A DNA stretch of 64,000 bases from Endozoicomonas sp965261315 (GCA_965261315.1 CBDHDM010000049.1:1-64000); one strand, 5' to 3'. Positions 34,892 to 44,561 are shown, counted from the first letter of the stretch. Notes: generated by a model not told the origin, from the sequence alone. Numbers and translations are program-made.

Positions 34892-35299
34892 ATGGTGCTA
34901 AAAAGAGAAGAAATATCGCTACCTGTTACGTTGTTCTACGATGGGGAGTGCCCTCTGTGCATGCGTGAAATTGATCACCTGTCCAAAAAGAACAGAAAAG
35001 GACTGCTAAAGCTGGTTGATATTAGGCAGGATGGTTTTCAGGAAAAATATCCGGAATTTGACGTAGCAGAGCTGGATCGGTTTATTCATGCGAAATTGGC
35101 CGATGGTCGTGTGGTTAAAGGTGTTGATGCCACGCTAGCTGCCTGGGAAGCCGTCGGTATGGGCTGTTTTGTTGCCCCTCTGCGCTGGCCGGGTGTTGCC
35201 TGTATTGCTGACTTAGGGTACTCACTATTTGCCAGGAACCGTCATGGTTTATCTCGCCGCTTAGGACCAATTCTGGGTAAAAATGAGTGTAAAAAGTAA
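34892..35299 (+). CDS. DCC-family thiol-disulfide oxidoreductase-like protein (DUF393)
   Basis: The frame is open from 34793, but the conserved domain begins just after the ATG at 34892. The DxxCxxC motif is clear in LFYDGECPLCMREIDHLSKK; the rest matches the DUF393/YuxK family (LVDIRQDGFQEKYPEF, GVDATLAAWEAVGMG, LFARNRHGLSRRLG). Family members are thioredoxin-like proteins of uncertain substrate. The divergent promoter shared with tonB contains a Fur box, so iron control is possible. Confidence 0.8.
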   Translation: MVLKREEISLPVTLFYDGECPLCMREIDHLSKKNRKGLLKLVDIRQDGFQEKYPEFDVAELDRFIHAKLADGRVVKGVDATLAAWEAVGMGCFVAPLRWPGVACIADLGYSLFARNRHGLSRRLGPILGKNECKK

Positions 35300-35471
35300 A
35301 AGTTATCTGTCGTTCAAAAAATCAATGCTGGCTATCAAACTTTCAAATCTCTGAATTACAGCGCCTTATAATCCAGCAGCTCTGATGAGCAAACGTTAAC
35401 TCAACTTCCTGAAAATTAGATTCTTTTTGTCATGGCTTTTCTTTCAGTATGTAAATATTTATACAAAGCCA

Positions 35472-35490
35472 AATGATAATGATTTGCATT
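35472..35490 (+). promoter_or_regulatory. Fur box upstream of first TonB-dependent receptor
   Basis: AATGATAATGATTTGCATT is identical over 19 bp to the box before the second receptor. A small hairpin, GCTTCGG/CCGAAGC, follows at 35526-35550 in the leader. Confidence 0.85.
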
Positions 35491-35619
35491 AAGTATAAAT
35501 AGACCATATGATGGCGCCAACTACGGCTTCGGAACCCTCATTACCGAAGCGTAAAAACAAAAAAACAGACAGGGTTGTAACCCGCTTGCTGATAACACCA
35601 ACACTGGTACAGAAAGACA

Positions 35620-37698
35620 ATGACGTTCCCGAAAAACACGCTGGCCCTGGCGGTCATGGCCGCTACGGTTTCTCTTGCTTCAACTCAGGTTGTTTTTGCT
35701 GAAGAAGTGGCAGAGAAAGAAAATAAAGCTCAATCGAAACCCGTTTTATTGAAGCAGGTAACAGTCACTGCAACCAGGACGCAAAAAGATCATTCTGATG
35801 TCGTCCAGAGCATTGAAGTGATTGATCAGGCAGAAATTGAACAGCAACAGGCTTCATCAGTGCCGGAATTGATGGAATATCTGCCAAACGTATCAGTGAC
35901 TGGTGGCCCAAGGGGCAGTGCGCAGGGAATCAATATTCGGGGTCTTGGCGGTACTCGTGTTCTTCAGGTTGTTGATGGTGCACGACAGAATTTCTCAAAT
36001 GGTCATCGCGGAACGTATTTTACTGACTCTGAATTATTAAAATCAGTTGAAGTTGTTAAAGGCCCATCAAGCAGCCTGTGGGGGTCAGGTGCTATTGGGG
36101 GGGTTGTTGTTCAGAACACAAAGGATGCACAGGATCTTTTAGAGGATGGAAAAAGTCTGGGTGGCTATGTTTCTCAGGGTTACCACAGCAATAACAGTCG
36201 TTCATTGACCAGTGGTGCCGTGTACGGAATACAGGGAGATGTTGACTGGTTACTGAATGGTTACTACAACGATGGTGAAAACTATGAGCTGGGTAATGGT
36301 CAGGATTTAGAGAATTCTGGTTCCAGAGAGCAGGGAGGTATGGCAAAGCTGGGGTGGAATGTAAACGAGGATAGCCGCCTTGAGTTTAAGGCTCAGCACT
36401 CACTTTATAATGGGCTGGTTCCAAGTAACCCTTCCACCATTGTAGGAACTTCTTCTCCCCTGGTTGAAAGAGACTCCAGAAATACAAACCTATCAGCAGC
36501 CTGGATTTACAATCCTGAGAGTGATTTCATTGATGGAAAGCTACAGGTTTTTCGTAATGATACCAACTACGAAGAAGACAGGGTAACTAAAGGTCAGAAA
36601 GACGATACTCGCTATAAAACAAACGGTCTTGCCCTTACAAATATCTCCATTGTAAATAAACTTGAACTGACCTATGGGTTGGATGCCTACCAGAACAAGA
36701 TTACTACCGTTCGTGATACCACCGGTGGAGCATCTGATGCACGTCCTGAGGGGCTGGATGGACAGTCTGAAACAGTGGGTGCTTTTATTCAGGGCAGTTT
36801 TCCTCTAGCCAATGCCTGGGAGCTCCAGGGAGGGCTGCGATACGATCACTTCAGCGCCGAAGATAAACGTTCAGATTCTACCGTTGCTGAAAAAAAGCAG
36901 ACAGACCAGGCCTTCTCTCCTTCTCTGGGTATTATCTGGACTGCCAGTGACTGGTTAACATTGACTGCAAGTTATAATGAAGCATTCCGCGCACCAGGCA
37001 TGGAAGAGATGTTTTCAACAGGAACACACTTTTCTACACCCTTTGGGAATAACGTGTTTGTACCCAATCCGGACTTGAAGCCAGAAGAAGCAAAGAATAA
37101 AGAAATTTCTGCACGGATGCAGTTTTCGAACCTTTTGGGTGATGATGAGCTGACCGTTAACGGAAGTATCTTCCATAATGATGTGAATAACTTTATTAAC
37201 CAGATAACTTATGACCCACTGCCTTCTCCTCTGCCACCCATTGACACCAAGACTACCTAGGTCAATGTTGAAGATGCTGAACTCAAAGGCTTTGAAGTTG
37301 CAGGCAAATATCGTATCCAGAATATCGAAACAGGGCTCTCTTACGGTCAGACTCGTGGAAAGGATAAAAACTCCGGGGTAGCTCTGGATAATATCCCTGC
37401 GGACAAGATTGTCGCAGATCTGGCCTACCTGGCGTTGCAGGGTGATATCAAGGTTGGAACCCGGTATACCCATGTAAAAGATCAGAACAGGGTGAATCAG
37501 GATAACACCGTCAGTCAGTATGAAGGCTATAACCTGGTCGATTTCTATGCGAGCTATGAGCCTGCAGCGGGATCTTTAAAAGGACTGAAAGCAGACTTCA
37601 CCATTAAGAATGCTACTGATAAATACTATCGTGCTGCCTGGCAGGAGCTGTACCAGCCGGGTCGCAGCTATCGTCTGAGTCTTCGCTATATGTTCTAG
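35620..37698 (+). pseudogene. TonB-dependent haem receptor interrupted by an in-frame amber codon
   Basis: The full frame is 692 residues plus stop, but codon 547 (37258-37260) is TAG. Both sides are in the same frame and are clearly one protein. Before it are the signal peptide (TLALAVMAATVSLASTQVVF), the TonB box and plug (KQVTVTATRTQKDHSDVVQS, NIRGLGGTRVLQVVDGARQN) and the haem-receptor FRAP and NPDL motifs (YNEAFRAPGMEEM, PNPDLKPEEAK). After it, VNVEDAELKGFEVAGKYRI runs to the C-terminal strand with the terminal aromatic SLRYMF. CAG (Gln) or a Tyr codon changed to TAG is the simplest cause. The truncated barrel would not assemble unless the codon is read through. Confidence 0.85.
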
Positions 37699-37864
37699 TC
37701 CTTGCTGCTATGTATGCGCTTAAACCAGTTGAAGTATTTACACTAAAAAATAAACTAAAAATTAAGGAGGAGTGCCTATAAAACGACAGTCTTAATATGC
37801 TATTCGTCTGATTACCAGCCGGTCTGGAAAGGATACCAGGCTGGTCTGTACCAATATCAAACTA

Positions 37865-37883
37865 AATGATAATGATTTGCATT
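37865..37883 (+). promoter_or_regulatory. Fur box upstream of second TonB-dependent receptor
   Basis: AATGATAATGATTTGCATT is the same 19 bp as at 35472-35490. The leaders of both receptors also share ACACTGGTACAGA shortly before the start codon, which points to duplication of the whole control region. Confidence 0.85.
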
Positions 37884-38032
37884 TGATAGTCTTTATAATT
37901 ATGATGCCAGCATTGTTTATTCTCATTGCTTATTTTTGGCATGAGGATCAGAAGAAGTAGGCGGTCATTGTCGACTGTCAGAATAGCAATATTGGTGGCT
38001 GTCAAAGCCCACACTGGTACAGATTGAAATTA

Positions 38033-40375
38033 ATGAAGTTTTCAAGCAGCCGTGAGCGGAACATGACGCTGGCACCGTCGCAGAAACCTTTGGCCCAGAC
38101 CCGAAAGAGCGGCATGTTCACAATAAAAAGTCCGCTGGCGCTGGCTGTGATGGCGGCCACAGTTTCTCTTGCTCAAACCACGCCTGTTCTGGCTGAAGCA
38201 GCAACAGAAAGCGCTTATAAGAAATATCAGCCGACTTTGATGAATCAGGTCACCGTTACTGCTAGCCGTTCGGAAAAGCAGGTCAAGGATATTGCGGGTT
38301 CAGTTTCTGTTATTGATTCAGAAACCATTGAGCGGAACCTTAATCAGGATATCTCTGATTTGGTAAAATATGAGCCTGGCGTCAGCACAGTAGGCGGAGG
38401 TGGTCGTTTTGGCATCAGTGGATTTAATATCCGTGGCATGGACGAGAATCGTGTCAAGATCATGGTAGATGGACAATCTACTGCCAACAGTTTTTCAAAT
38501 GGCACTTATCTTAATGCCGGGCAGGATTTTGTTGATATAGAAACGCTGAAGTCGGTAGAGGTTATCAAAGGCCCGTCATCTACTCTGCATGGTAGTGATG
38601 CCATGGCAGGTACAGTCGCTTACGTAACAAAAGACCCTTCTGATCTGCTGAAAAGCTCGGGAGATGAAACGGCAGCTTCTGTGTCCAGCCGCTACAGTTC
38701 TGCAAACCAGGGCTTTACCAATACTGCCAGCATGGCCAATCGCACTGATGATGTGGAAAGTATGCTTATTTACACCAATCGTCAGGCTAAAGAGACTGAA
38801 ACGCACGGCGGTTTGGACATTAACGGAAATGCCCGTGGCGAAGCAGACTCTTTAGATATTGGTACTCATAATTTACTGGGTAAGGTGGCGTATCAGGTTG
38901 ATGAAAATAATCACATCAAACTGACCGCAGAACACTACCGATCAAATGTTGATAGTGATTTGAAAAGCAAAATTGATTATGCAGCTCCTCCTTTTAACAT
39001 TTTGTATGATAAGTACACCAGCGACGATGAGAAAGTTCGTTCACGTCTGACTTTTGAACATGAGTGGTGGGCTGATAAAAAGGTCTTTGACACATTGAAG
39101 TGGACCGTTGGCTGGCAAGACACGGAAACGCTCAATAAAACTGAGTTGAATCGGGTAGATAACCCCATGTCTCGATACCGGGAGTCTGAATACAATGAGC
39201 TAAACTGGTCTGGCAGTGTGCAGTTTGATAAAGAGTTCTCGATTGGTGAAACAAACCACGTCATGGTCTACGGTTTTGATGGTGCATGGAAAGAGATTGA
39301 TAGCCTTCGCTACTTGAGGGATATCAGTAATACTGATGGATCAGTTATAACTGATAATACATTGAGGGACTTCCCTAATTCTGAGCAATACACTGCTGCG
39401 TTGTTTATGCAAGATGAAATATCCATGTTGAATGACCAGTTTAAAGTCATTCCCGGGCTTCGTTATGACTACAACAAAATAAAGACAAGTCCGGATGCAT
39501 TGTTTATTGAGAATGACAACCCCAATGCCGAAGCAGAAACGACAACGTTCGATCACTTTACAGCGAAGCTGGGCGCTGTGTATGACCTGAATGATAGTGT
39601 TTCGATGTTTGCCCAATATGCACAGGGTTTCCGTGCACCTCAGATTCATGAAATGTACATGACCCTGGAAAATGCAAGCTATGAACAAAGAGCAAACCCT
39701 GATCTGAAACCTGAGACCAGTGATAATTTTGAACTCGGCCTTCGTGCGGACAACCAGACAGGCAATGTGGAACTTGTTACTTTCTACAGTAAATACGATG
39801 ACTTTATTGAAAATATAATTTGGGATGAAGGCGGTATTGATGTCTATCAAAACCAGAATCTGGCCAAAGTTACCGTTAAGGGTGTTGAGCTTAAAGGAAT
39901 GCTGGATTTAGCCGCATTTTCACCAGCCGCAGAAGGGTTTATGTTCAGGGGAAGTGTTACTTGGGCTGACGGTGAATATGAAAACCCAAATGAACCTGTC
40001 AAACCTCTGAACTCCATTGCTCCCATGCAGGCGGTTTTGGGACTCGGTTACGATGCCCCTGAGCAAAACTGGGGTGGTGATATGAGTCTTACTTTGGTTT
40101 CCAGTAAAAACTCTGATGATATTGACTATTCAGAGGCGGAAGAAAGTCGTAGCGAAGGAGAGCAATTTGCAACGCCTGGTTATGGCTTGGTTGATTTAAC
40201 GGCTTACTATGTACCGATGGACGATATTACTGTCCGTGCCGGGTTGTTTAACGTAACGGACAAGAAGTATTGGGCTTGGAATGATGTTCGTGGAACCGGG
40301 TATCAAGATCCGGGCCTTGACCGCTACACCCAGCCTGGTCGCAACTTCTCAGTCAGTGTTAAGTGGGATATCTGA
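38033..40375 (+). CDS. TonB-dependent haem receptor
   Basis: This has 780 residues from the ATG at 38033; a TTG at 38024 and an ATG about 30 bases downstream are alternatives. The signal peptide is unusually far in (PLALAVMAATVSLAQTTPVL at about 38-57). The plug domain has NQVTVTASRSEKQVKDIAGS, NIRGMDENRVKIMVDGQSTA and SVEVIKGPSSTLHGSDAMAG. The haem-receptor motifs FRAP and NPDL are in YAQGFRAPQIHEMYM and RANPDLKPETSDNFELGLRA. The barrel ends in NFSVSVKWDI. It imports haem or haem-protein iron across the outer membrane using the TonB system encoded upstream. The gene is intact. Confidence 0.92.
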   Translation: MKFSSSRERNMTLAPSQKPLAQTRKSGMFTIKSPLALAVMAATVSLAQTTPVLAEAATESAYKKYQPTLMNQVTVTASRSEKQVKDIAGSVSVIDSETIERNLNQDISDLVKYEPGVSTVGGGGRFGISGFNIRGMDENRVKIMVDGQSTANSFSNGTYLNAGQDFVDIETLKSVEVIKGPSSTLHGSDAMAGTVAYVTKDPSDLLKSSGDETAASVSSRYSSANQGFTNTASMANRTDDVESMLIYTNRQAKETETHGGLDINGNARGEADSLDIGTHNLLGKVAYQVDENNHIKLTAEHYRSNVDSDLKSKIDYAAPPFNILYDKYTSDDEKVRSRLTFEHEWWADKKVFDTLKWTVGWQDTETLNKTELNRVDNPMSRYRESEYNELNWSGSVQFDKEFSIGETNHVMVYGFDGAWKEIDSLRYLRDISNTDGSVITDNTLRDFPNSEQYTAALFMQDEISMLNDQFKVIPGLRYDYNKIKTSPDALFIENDNPNAEAETTTFDHFTAKLGAVYDLNDSVSMFAQYAQGFRAPQIHEMYMTLENASYEQRANPDLKPETSDNFELGLRADNQTGNVELVTFYSKYDDFIENIIWDEGGIDVYQNQNLAKVTVKGVELKGMLDLAAFSPAAEGFMFRGSVTWADGEYENPNEPVKPLNSIAPMQAVLGLGYDAPEQNWGGDMSLTLVSSKNSDDIDYSEAEESRSEGEQFATPGYGLVDLTAYYVPMDDITVRAGLFNVTDKKYWAWNDVRGTGYQDPGLDRYTQPGRNFSVSVKWDI

Positions 40376-40415
40376 TACAGGTAAGGCGCCTGCCAACCGG
40401 TTAATTCCCCATCAC

Positions 40416-40444
40416 AAAACGCCTCCCTACAGGAGGCGTTTTTG
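40416..40444 (+). terminator. intrinsic terminator after the second receptor
   Basis: AAAACGCCTCC-CTACA-GGAGGCGTTTTT is a perfect stem with a T run, 40 bp after the receptor stop. It may also serve the convergent ygjV-like gene. Confidence 0.9.
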
Positions 40445-40465
40445 TATCCAAAGTGAAGGTTATGT

Positions 40466-40990
40466 TTATGGCTTGTCTGGCTCACCTGCTATTGGATCAA
40501 GAGTTGATTGAGCTTTTATAAACAGCCGATAAATGGTCAGCGCATTAGTGACTGCAAACGTTGCTTCAATCAGACTGCCACCTATCGAACCCGTCATAAT
40601 ATTGTGCACCAGCCAGCAGAACGAGTTAAATAGAATCAGGGATCGTAACGGGATACCTTTGAGAGAAAACAGGGCCCAGGTAGCAATGGCCGAGCCTATA
40701 ATCGTTGGGACTTCATACCACTGCTCAACATTGGGCACTGTCAGGCCAATAAGCAGTGCAATGAAAATCGCCATCAGGATTTTTGACTGACTCTTGACCG
40801 AGGCATAACTGCGAAGGCCATTAATAACCGCACCAATTGCAGCAACGGTTGCCCCCAGCAGGAAAAAATGGAGCGCCATCACAAAGCAGTAGCCAGTCAT
40901 CTGATAGCGGAACTTCACATCATCTTTTTGCCAGAAGGCCATGATACCGATCAGGAAGGCGAACCCGCCAATCAGTTGTGCGGTAAACAA
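40466..40990 (-). CDS. ygjV: YgjV-family inner-membrane protein, start codon probably lost
   Basis: This has 174 residues, with about five helices. It matches the YgjV/Imp-YgjV family (AFLIGIMAFWQKDDVKFRYQ, VMALHFFLLG, FCWLVHNIMTGSIGGSLIEA). No ATG precedes the first family residues. The frame reaches them through a deletion junction with the TRAP permease remnant, so translation would have to use TTG at 40990. The body of the gene is intact, but expression is doubtful. Confidence 0.75.
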   Translation of the reverse strand: MFTAQLIGGFAFLIGIMAFWQKDDVKFRYQMTGYCFVMALHFFLLGATVAAIGAVINGLRSYASVKSQSKILMAIFIALLIGLTVPNVEQWYEVPTIIGSAIATWALFSLKGIPLRSLILFNSFCWLVHNIMTGSIGGSLIEATFAVTNALTIYRLFIKAQSTLDPIAGEPDKP

Positions 40991-41568
40991 AAGATCAGCA
41001 TGGCTGGCGTCATATCCATAAAGGTACCCACCAGCAGCAGGATCAGCGTGATGGTCAGCAGGATAACAGTCGGTTTATCAGACAGTGCCAGCAGTGCGTC
41101 GGATACCATATAAGGAATGTCAGCATTGGTCATGGCCCAGGACATCCCCATGGAAGCACCGATCAGTAGCAGAACGATGACCGTGGTGATGGCGGAATCC
41201 AGAATGATTTTTGGCAGGTCTTTCACTGTCACTTCTTTATAAAAGAAAAGGGCCAGTACCAGTGTATAGACGACAGCAATACCTGAAGCTTCTGTTGCGG
41301 TGAAGATACCACCAATAATGCCGCCCATGATCAGAAATACCAGGAACTGGCTGGGTACCGCTTCCCAGGTGACTTTCAGAAACTGTCGGAAAGTAGGGCG
41401 GGCTTCTACCGGATAACCACGACGTTTGGCAATAATACCGGCAACGGTCATGATGCCCAGTCCCATCAGAATACCGGGCAGATAGCCAGCCAGAAACAAG
41501 GCTGCAATGGAAGTACCGCCACTGACCAGAGAGTACACGATCAGGGTGTTACTGGGCGGAATCAACAA
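40972..41568 (-). pseudogene. TRAP transporter large permease (DctM/UxuM-type) internal fragment
   Basis: About 190 residues with DctM signatures remain: MLIPPSNTLIVYSLVSGGTS, GIFTATEASGIAVVYTLVLA, IGASMGMSWAMTNADIPYMV and LLVGTFMDMTPAMLI. The N-terminal half is missing. The C-terminus changes abruptly at LIFCLPHN, where the sequence passes out of frame into ygjV. The membrane protein is therefore cut at both ends. It originally belonged to the hexuronate uptake system with the dctP remnant next to it. Confidence 0.88.
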
Positions 41569-41658
41569 TTGGATGGTCCGACTGAGATAGCCTACCGCTT
41601 ATTGGTATAACAACTGCTTTGCATCCATTTTTCAAAAACAGCAAAAAGGTTATCTCAA

Positions 41659-42242
41659 ATGGCAATCAAAAAGCTGGTTAGTAGTATCGTCGCTACCGCA
41701 GTGCTGGCCTGCAGTGCTTCCGTGTCTGCCGCTACCCTGAAACTGAGTCATAACCATGACCGTAATCACCCGGTGCATGAAGCCATGCAGTTCATGGCCA
41801 AGCGAGCCAAAGAACTCAGCGGAGGTTCCCTGAAGGTTCGTATCTATCCAGATGCCACTCTGGGCACACAGCGTGAGTCTACAGAGTTGCTGCAGATTGG
41901 CGCCCTGGATATGGTGAAGTCCAATGCCAGTGAGCTTGAGTCTTTTGAGTCCACCTATTCTGCATTCAATATGCCTTACCTGTTCCGGGATAGGGATCAC
42001 TTCTACCAGGTAACCATGGGCGGTATCGGTGAGAAGATTCTGGCGTCTTCCGAAGATAAAGGCTTTATTGGTCTGACTTATTACGATGCCGGTTCCCGTA
42101 ACTTCTACGCAGACAAGCCAATTCAGACGCCTGCCGACCTGAAAGGCATGAAAGTCCGTGTTCAGCCAAGCCCGACAGCGGTCAGAGTGCTGACGAGCAG
42201 AAAGCACTGAAACAGGCTGCATTGTTTTCTGATTCGTTTTAA
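41659..42242 (+). pseudogene. TRAP transporter solute-binding protein (DctP) with central deletion and frameshift
   Basis: The signal peptide (LVSSIVATAVLACSASVSAA) and the N-terminal lobe (LKLSHNHDRNHPVHEAMQFM, YPDATLGTQRESTELLQIGA, YDAGSRNFYADKPIQTPADL, GMKVRVQPSPTAV) are good DctP. After residue about 175 the sequence jumps to the protein's last residues in another frame (SADEQKALKQAALFSDSF, stop 42240-42242). About 130 residues, including the ligand-binding second lobe, are gone. Confidence 0.85.
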
Positions 42243-42245
42243 GTT

Positions 42246-42283
42246 ACGGGTATTGGTCAATTGGCTGATACCCGTTTTTTTTT
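42246..42283 (+). terminator. intrinsic terminator of the dctP unit
   Basis: ACGGGTAT (42246-42253) pairs with ATACCCGT (42268-42275), followed by an uninterrupted run of T. It lies directly after the dctP C-terminal remnant. Confidence 0.88.
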
Positions 42284-42383
42284 ATGTGAGTAGTGAAAAA
42301 TTGAACTTTAATCCAAGTTTCCTGTCTCTAACAGCGTTAGCAGGGCTTCGACTATTTACGGATTTTTCTCAAGGTTGGCATGT

Positions 42384-43493
42384 ATGTTTAATTTCAATGG
42401 TTTTACATTCACTACCAATGGAGGGGCTGGTTTTACATTCACCACCAATGGAGGAGCTGGTTTTACATCCACTACTACTGGTTTTACATCCACTACTAAT
42501 AGAGGGGCTGGTTCTGCAAAGTTCAATAGTCAGAATCATATGGGGCTGGTTGAGGTAGATGGTAATGTAGAACTGAGAAATGGTTCTAACATTTCAGGGT
42601 CAGTTAGCGCAAAAGGGAATGTAGAACTGAGGGGTAATTCTAACATTTCAGGGTCAGTTAGCGCAAAAGGGAATGTAGAACTGAGAGGTGGTTCTAACAT
42701 TTCAGGGCCGGTTAGTGCAGAAGGGAATGTAGAACTGAGAGGTGGTTCTAACATTTCAGGGCCGGTTAGTGTAGAAGGGAGGGTAAGACTGTGTGGTTCA
42801 AGAGTGAATGTTTCTAAAAAAGTGGAAATATATGCTTCAGGTGGTTTGGATCTGCAGAACAGCGTAATCGAGGGTAATGTATCAGCACAAGGTTTTGTGA
42901 TAGCGAATAATTCAAAAATAAATGGAATCTTGAAAACAGGCATAAAATTGATACAAATAGACACTTCTTCCTATGTGAAAGAGATCGTTGTGGAAGAATA
43001 CATTAACCTCGTAAGCGGCACTGCTTCCGATTGCAAGCAGACAATAGAGATTGGTAATGGATCTACAGTTGGCAATATAAGCTTTGCAAGCGGTCATGGC
43101 GAAGTGCTAGTTCAAAATGGTTCAAAAGTGACTGGGTCTGTAACTGGGGGGAAGGTTATCTATTATGAAGGAGACAAGCCTAAGGAAGCAGGGCAAGATG
43201 AGTCAAAAAAACAAGGCGGTGCTGATTGCAATAATAGGAATGCGCCGAAGCGTTTCGACACTAAGAAAGACTTCGCCGATGCAATTGGGTATACCTTAAC
43301 TGGTGATGATAAGAAAGACTATCACGCCCTTTCGAAAGAGGTTCATCCGGATAAGCGTCGCCGTACCGGTAGAACGGAAGATGAGTGTACAGAGCTCATG
43401 AAGGAGTTGAACCGGCTTTATAAAGGCAACCATCATGAAGCAAGAAGCATGGATTTTATGTGCTCATCAAGAGAAGGTATGCGTACCAGCTAA
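42384..43493 (+). CDS. tandem-repeat (bactofilin-like) protein with C-terminal J-domain
   Basis: This has 369 residues from the ATG at 42384, which has AAGG nine bases upstream. There are three parts. (1) FTFTTNGGAG is repeated at the N-terminus (residues about 7-45). (2) Four 18-residue repeats of the type GNVELRGGSNISGPVSAE (about 60-132) run into more short beta-turns (NGSTVGNISFASG). This suggests a right-handed beta-solenoid like bactofilins or polymer-forming proteins. (3) From about 285, KKDFADAIGYTLTGDDKKDY and HALSKEVHPDKRRR carry the HPD motif (His321), followed by a third helix, ECTELMKELNRLY. This is a J-domain that could recruit Hsp70. The gene is AT-rich and sits inside the decayed hexuronate locus. 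The function is unknown; a host-directed role is speculation. Confidence 0.75.
   Translation: MFNFNGFTFTTNGGAGFTFTTNGGAGFTSTTTGFTSTTNRGAGSAKFNSQNHMGLVEVDGNVELRNGSNISGSVSAKGNVELRGNSNISGSVSAKGNVELRGGSNISGPVSAEGNVELRGGSNISGPVSVEGRVRLCGSRVNVSKKVEIYASGGLDLQNSVIEGNVSAQGFVIANNSKINGILKTGIKLIQIDTSSYVKEIVVEEYINLVSGTASDCKQTIEIGNGSTVGNISFASGHGEVLVQNGSKVTGSVTGGKVIYYEGDKPKEAGQDESKKQGGADCNNRNAPKRFDTKKDFADAIGYTLTGDDKKDYHALSKEVHPDKRRRTGRTEDECTELMKELNRLYKGNHHEARSMDFMCSSREGMRTS
42402..42515 (+). repeat. 30-bp tandem repeat coding for FTFTTNGGAG
   Basis: Two nearly identical 30-bp units (42402-42461) are followed by shorter degenerate units ending in TNRGAG. They code for the Thr/Gly/Phe-rich N-terminus of the J-domain repeat protein. 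Confidence 0.8.
42561..42776 (+). repeat. four 54-bp tandem repeats in the J-domain repeat protein
   Basis: Four successive 54-bp units each code for 18 residues (GNVELR-x2-SNISG-x-VS-x2). Copies 1-2 and 3-4 pair by shared changes (SGSVSAK against SGPVS-x-E), which points to recent block duplication. Copy number may vary between strains. Confidence 0.88.
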
Positions 43494-43511
43494 TCAATAG
43501 ATCGGGCGTCA

Positions 43512-44538
43512 ATGCTGCTTCAGCCTGATCATTATGCCTTCCGTATGCTCTACAGTCAGGGTATCGCGCTGGAGCGACTGGGTATTCCTGCCAATGGCCC
43601 GGATAAAGGAAAGAGCTGAGGTAGAACAGGACCCACGTAAAGCCTGGCAGGTGTTTGCGGATCACTACCATCTGTTTCGTGGTACGCCAAGCCGAATGTG
43701 GATGGATCATGCCATGACCGAAGTGCTGGGTGTTGAACAGGCCCTGAATAGCAAGACGGCTCAAACCATTTATGATCACATTGACGCCCAATTGAAAACA
43801 GAGGCTTTCCTTCCCCGCAGCCTTTACGAGCGTTTCAATATTGAGGTGTTGGCCACGACAGAAACTGCTGTTGATACATTGGAACATCATTGTCGTATTA
43901 ATGAGAGTGACTGGCAGGGACGGGTAATCACCACTTTTCGTCCTGATTCTGTGACCGATCCCGAACATCCTGATTTTATCCGTCATATGTCGCTGCTGGA
44001 AATGGCCCGGATGTCTCAGGATTATGGCCTGGTTATGCAGATCCATTGTGGTGTTTTCCGTAATCATAACCAGTCCATCTTTAACCGGTTCGGTGCGGAT
44101 AAAGGGGCCGACATTCCGCTGAAAACCGAATTTGTTCACAACCTCCGTCCGCTGTTGAATGAAGTGGGCAATGACCCGAATCTGACCATTATTCTCTTCA
44201 CCCTGGATGAAGATGTATATGCCCGTGAACTGGCTCCGCTGGCTGGTCACTACCCTGCATTGAAGCTCGGGCCTGCCTGGTGGTTCCATGACAGCCCTGA
44301 GGGCATGATGCGTTACCGCCGGATGGTGACCGAAACGGCTGGTTTCTATAACACCGTTGGTTTTAATGACGACACCCGTGCATTTCTGAGCATTCCTGCC
44401 CGCCATGATGTTGCCCGTCGTGTGGACTGTAACTTCCTGGCATCGCTGGTGTGTGAACATCGCATTACCGAAGAAGAAGCCTTTGATCTGGCCCATGAGC
44501 TGACCAGTGGACTGGCCAAAAAAGCTTATCGCCTGTAA
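43512..44538 (+). pseudogene. uxaC: uronate isomerase UxaC, multiply deleted
   Basis: The reading resumes in mid-protein: LLQPDHYAFRMLYSQGIALE in one frame, then, after a frameshift near 43605, DPRKAWQVFADHYHLFRGTP and LYERFNIEVLATTETAVDTL in the next. The whole N-terminus, including the HxH metal site, is missing. A second, in-frame deletion of about 80 residues joins VTDPEHPDFIRH to MSLLEMARMSQDYGLVMQIH. The C-terminal part (LKLGPAWWFHDSPEGMMRYR, GFNDDTRAFLSIPARHDVAR) is preserved to the end. UxaC isomerises glucuronate/galacturonate to the keto sugars; this copy cannot. Confidence 0.9.
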
Positions 44539-44561
44539 CAGCATTAATAACTAAAAATTTT

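Noticed and set aside
42246..42283. TTGGTCAATTGG inside the dctP terminator considered as a RutR box
   Set aside because: It lacks the TTGACC half and the correct spacing, and lies in a terminator loop.
42561..42776. 54-bp direct repeats considered as a CRISPR array
   Set aside because: The units are contiguous without spacers and stay in frame as protein repeats.
43456..44544. Long minus-strand frame of 362 residues opposite uxaC
   Set aside because: The plus strand clearly encodes uronate isomerase segments; the opposite frame has no recognisable motifs and the His/Gln-rich composition of an antisense shadow.
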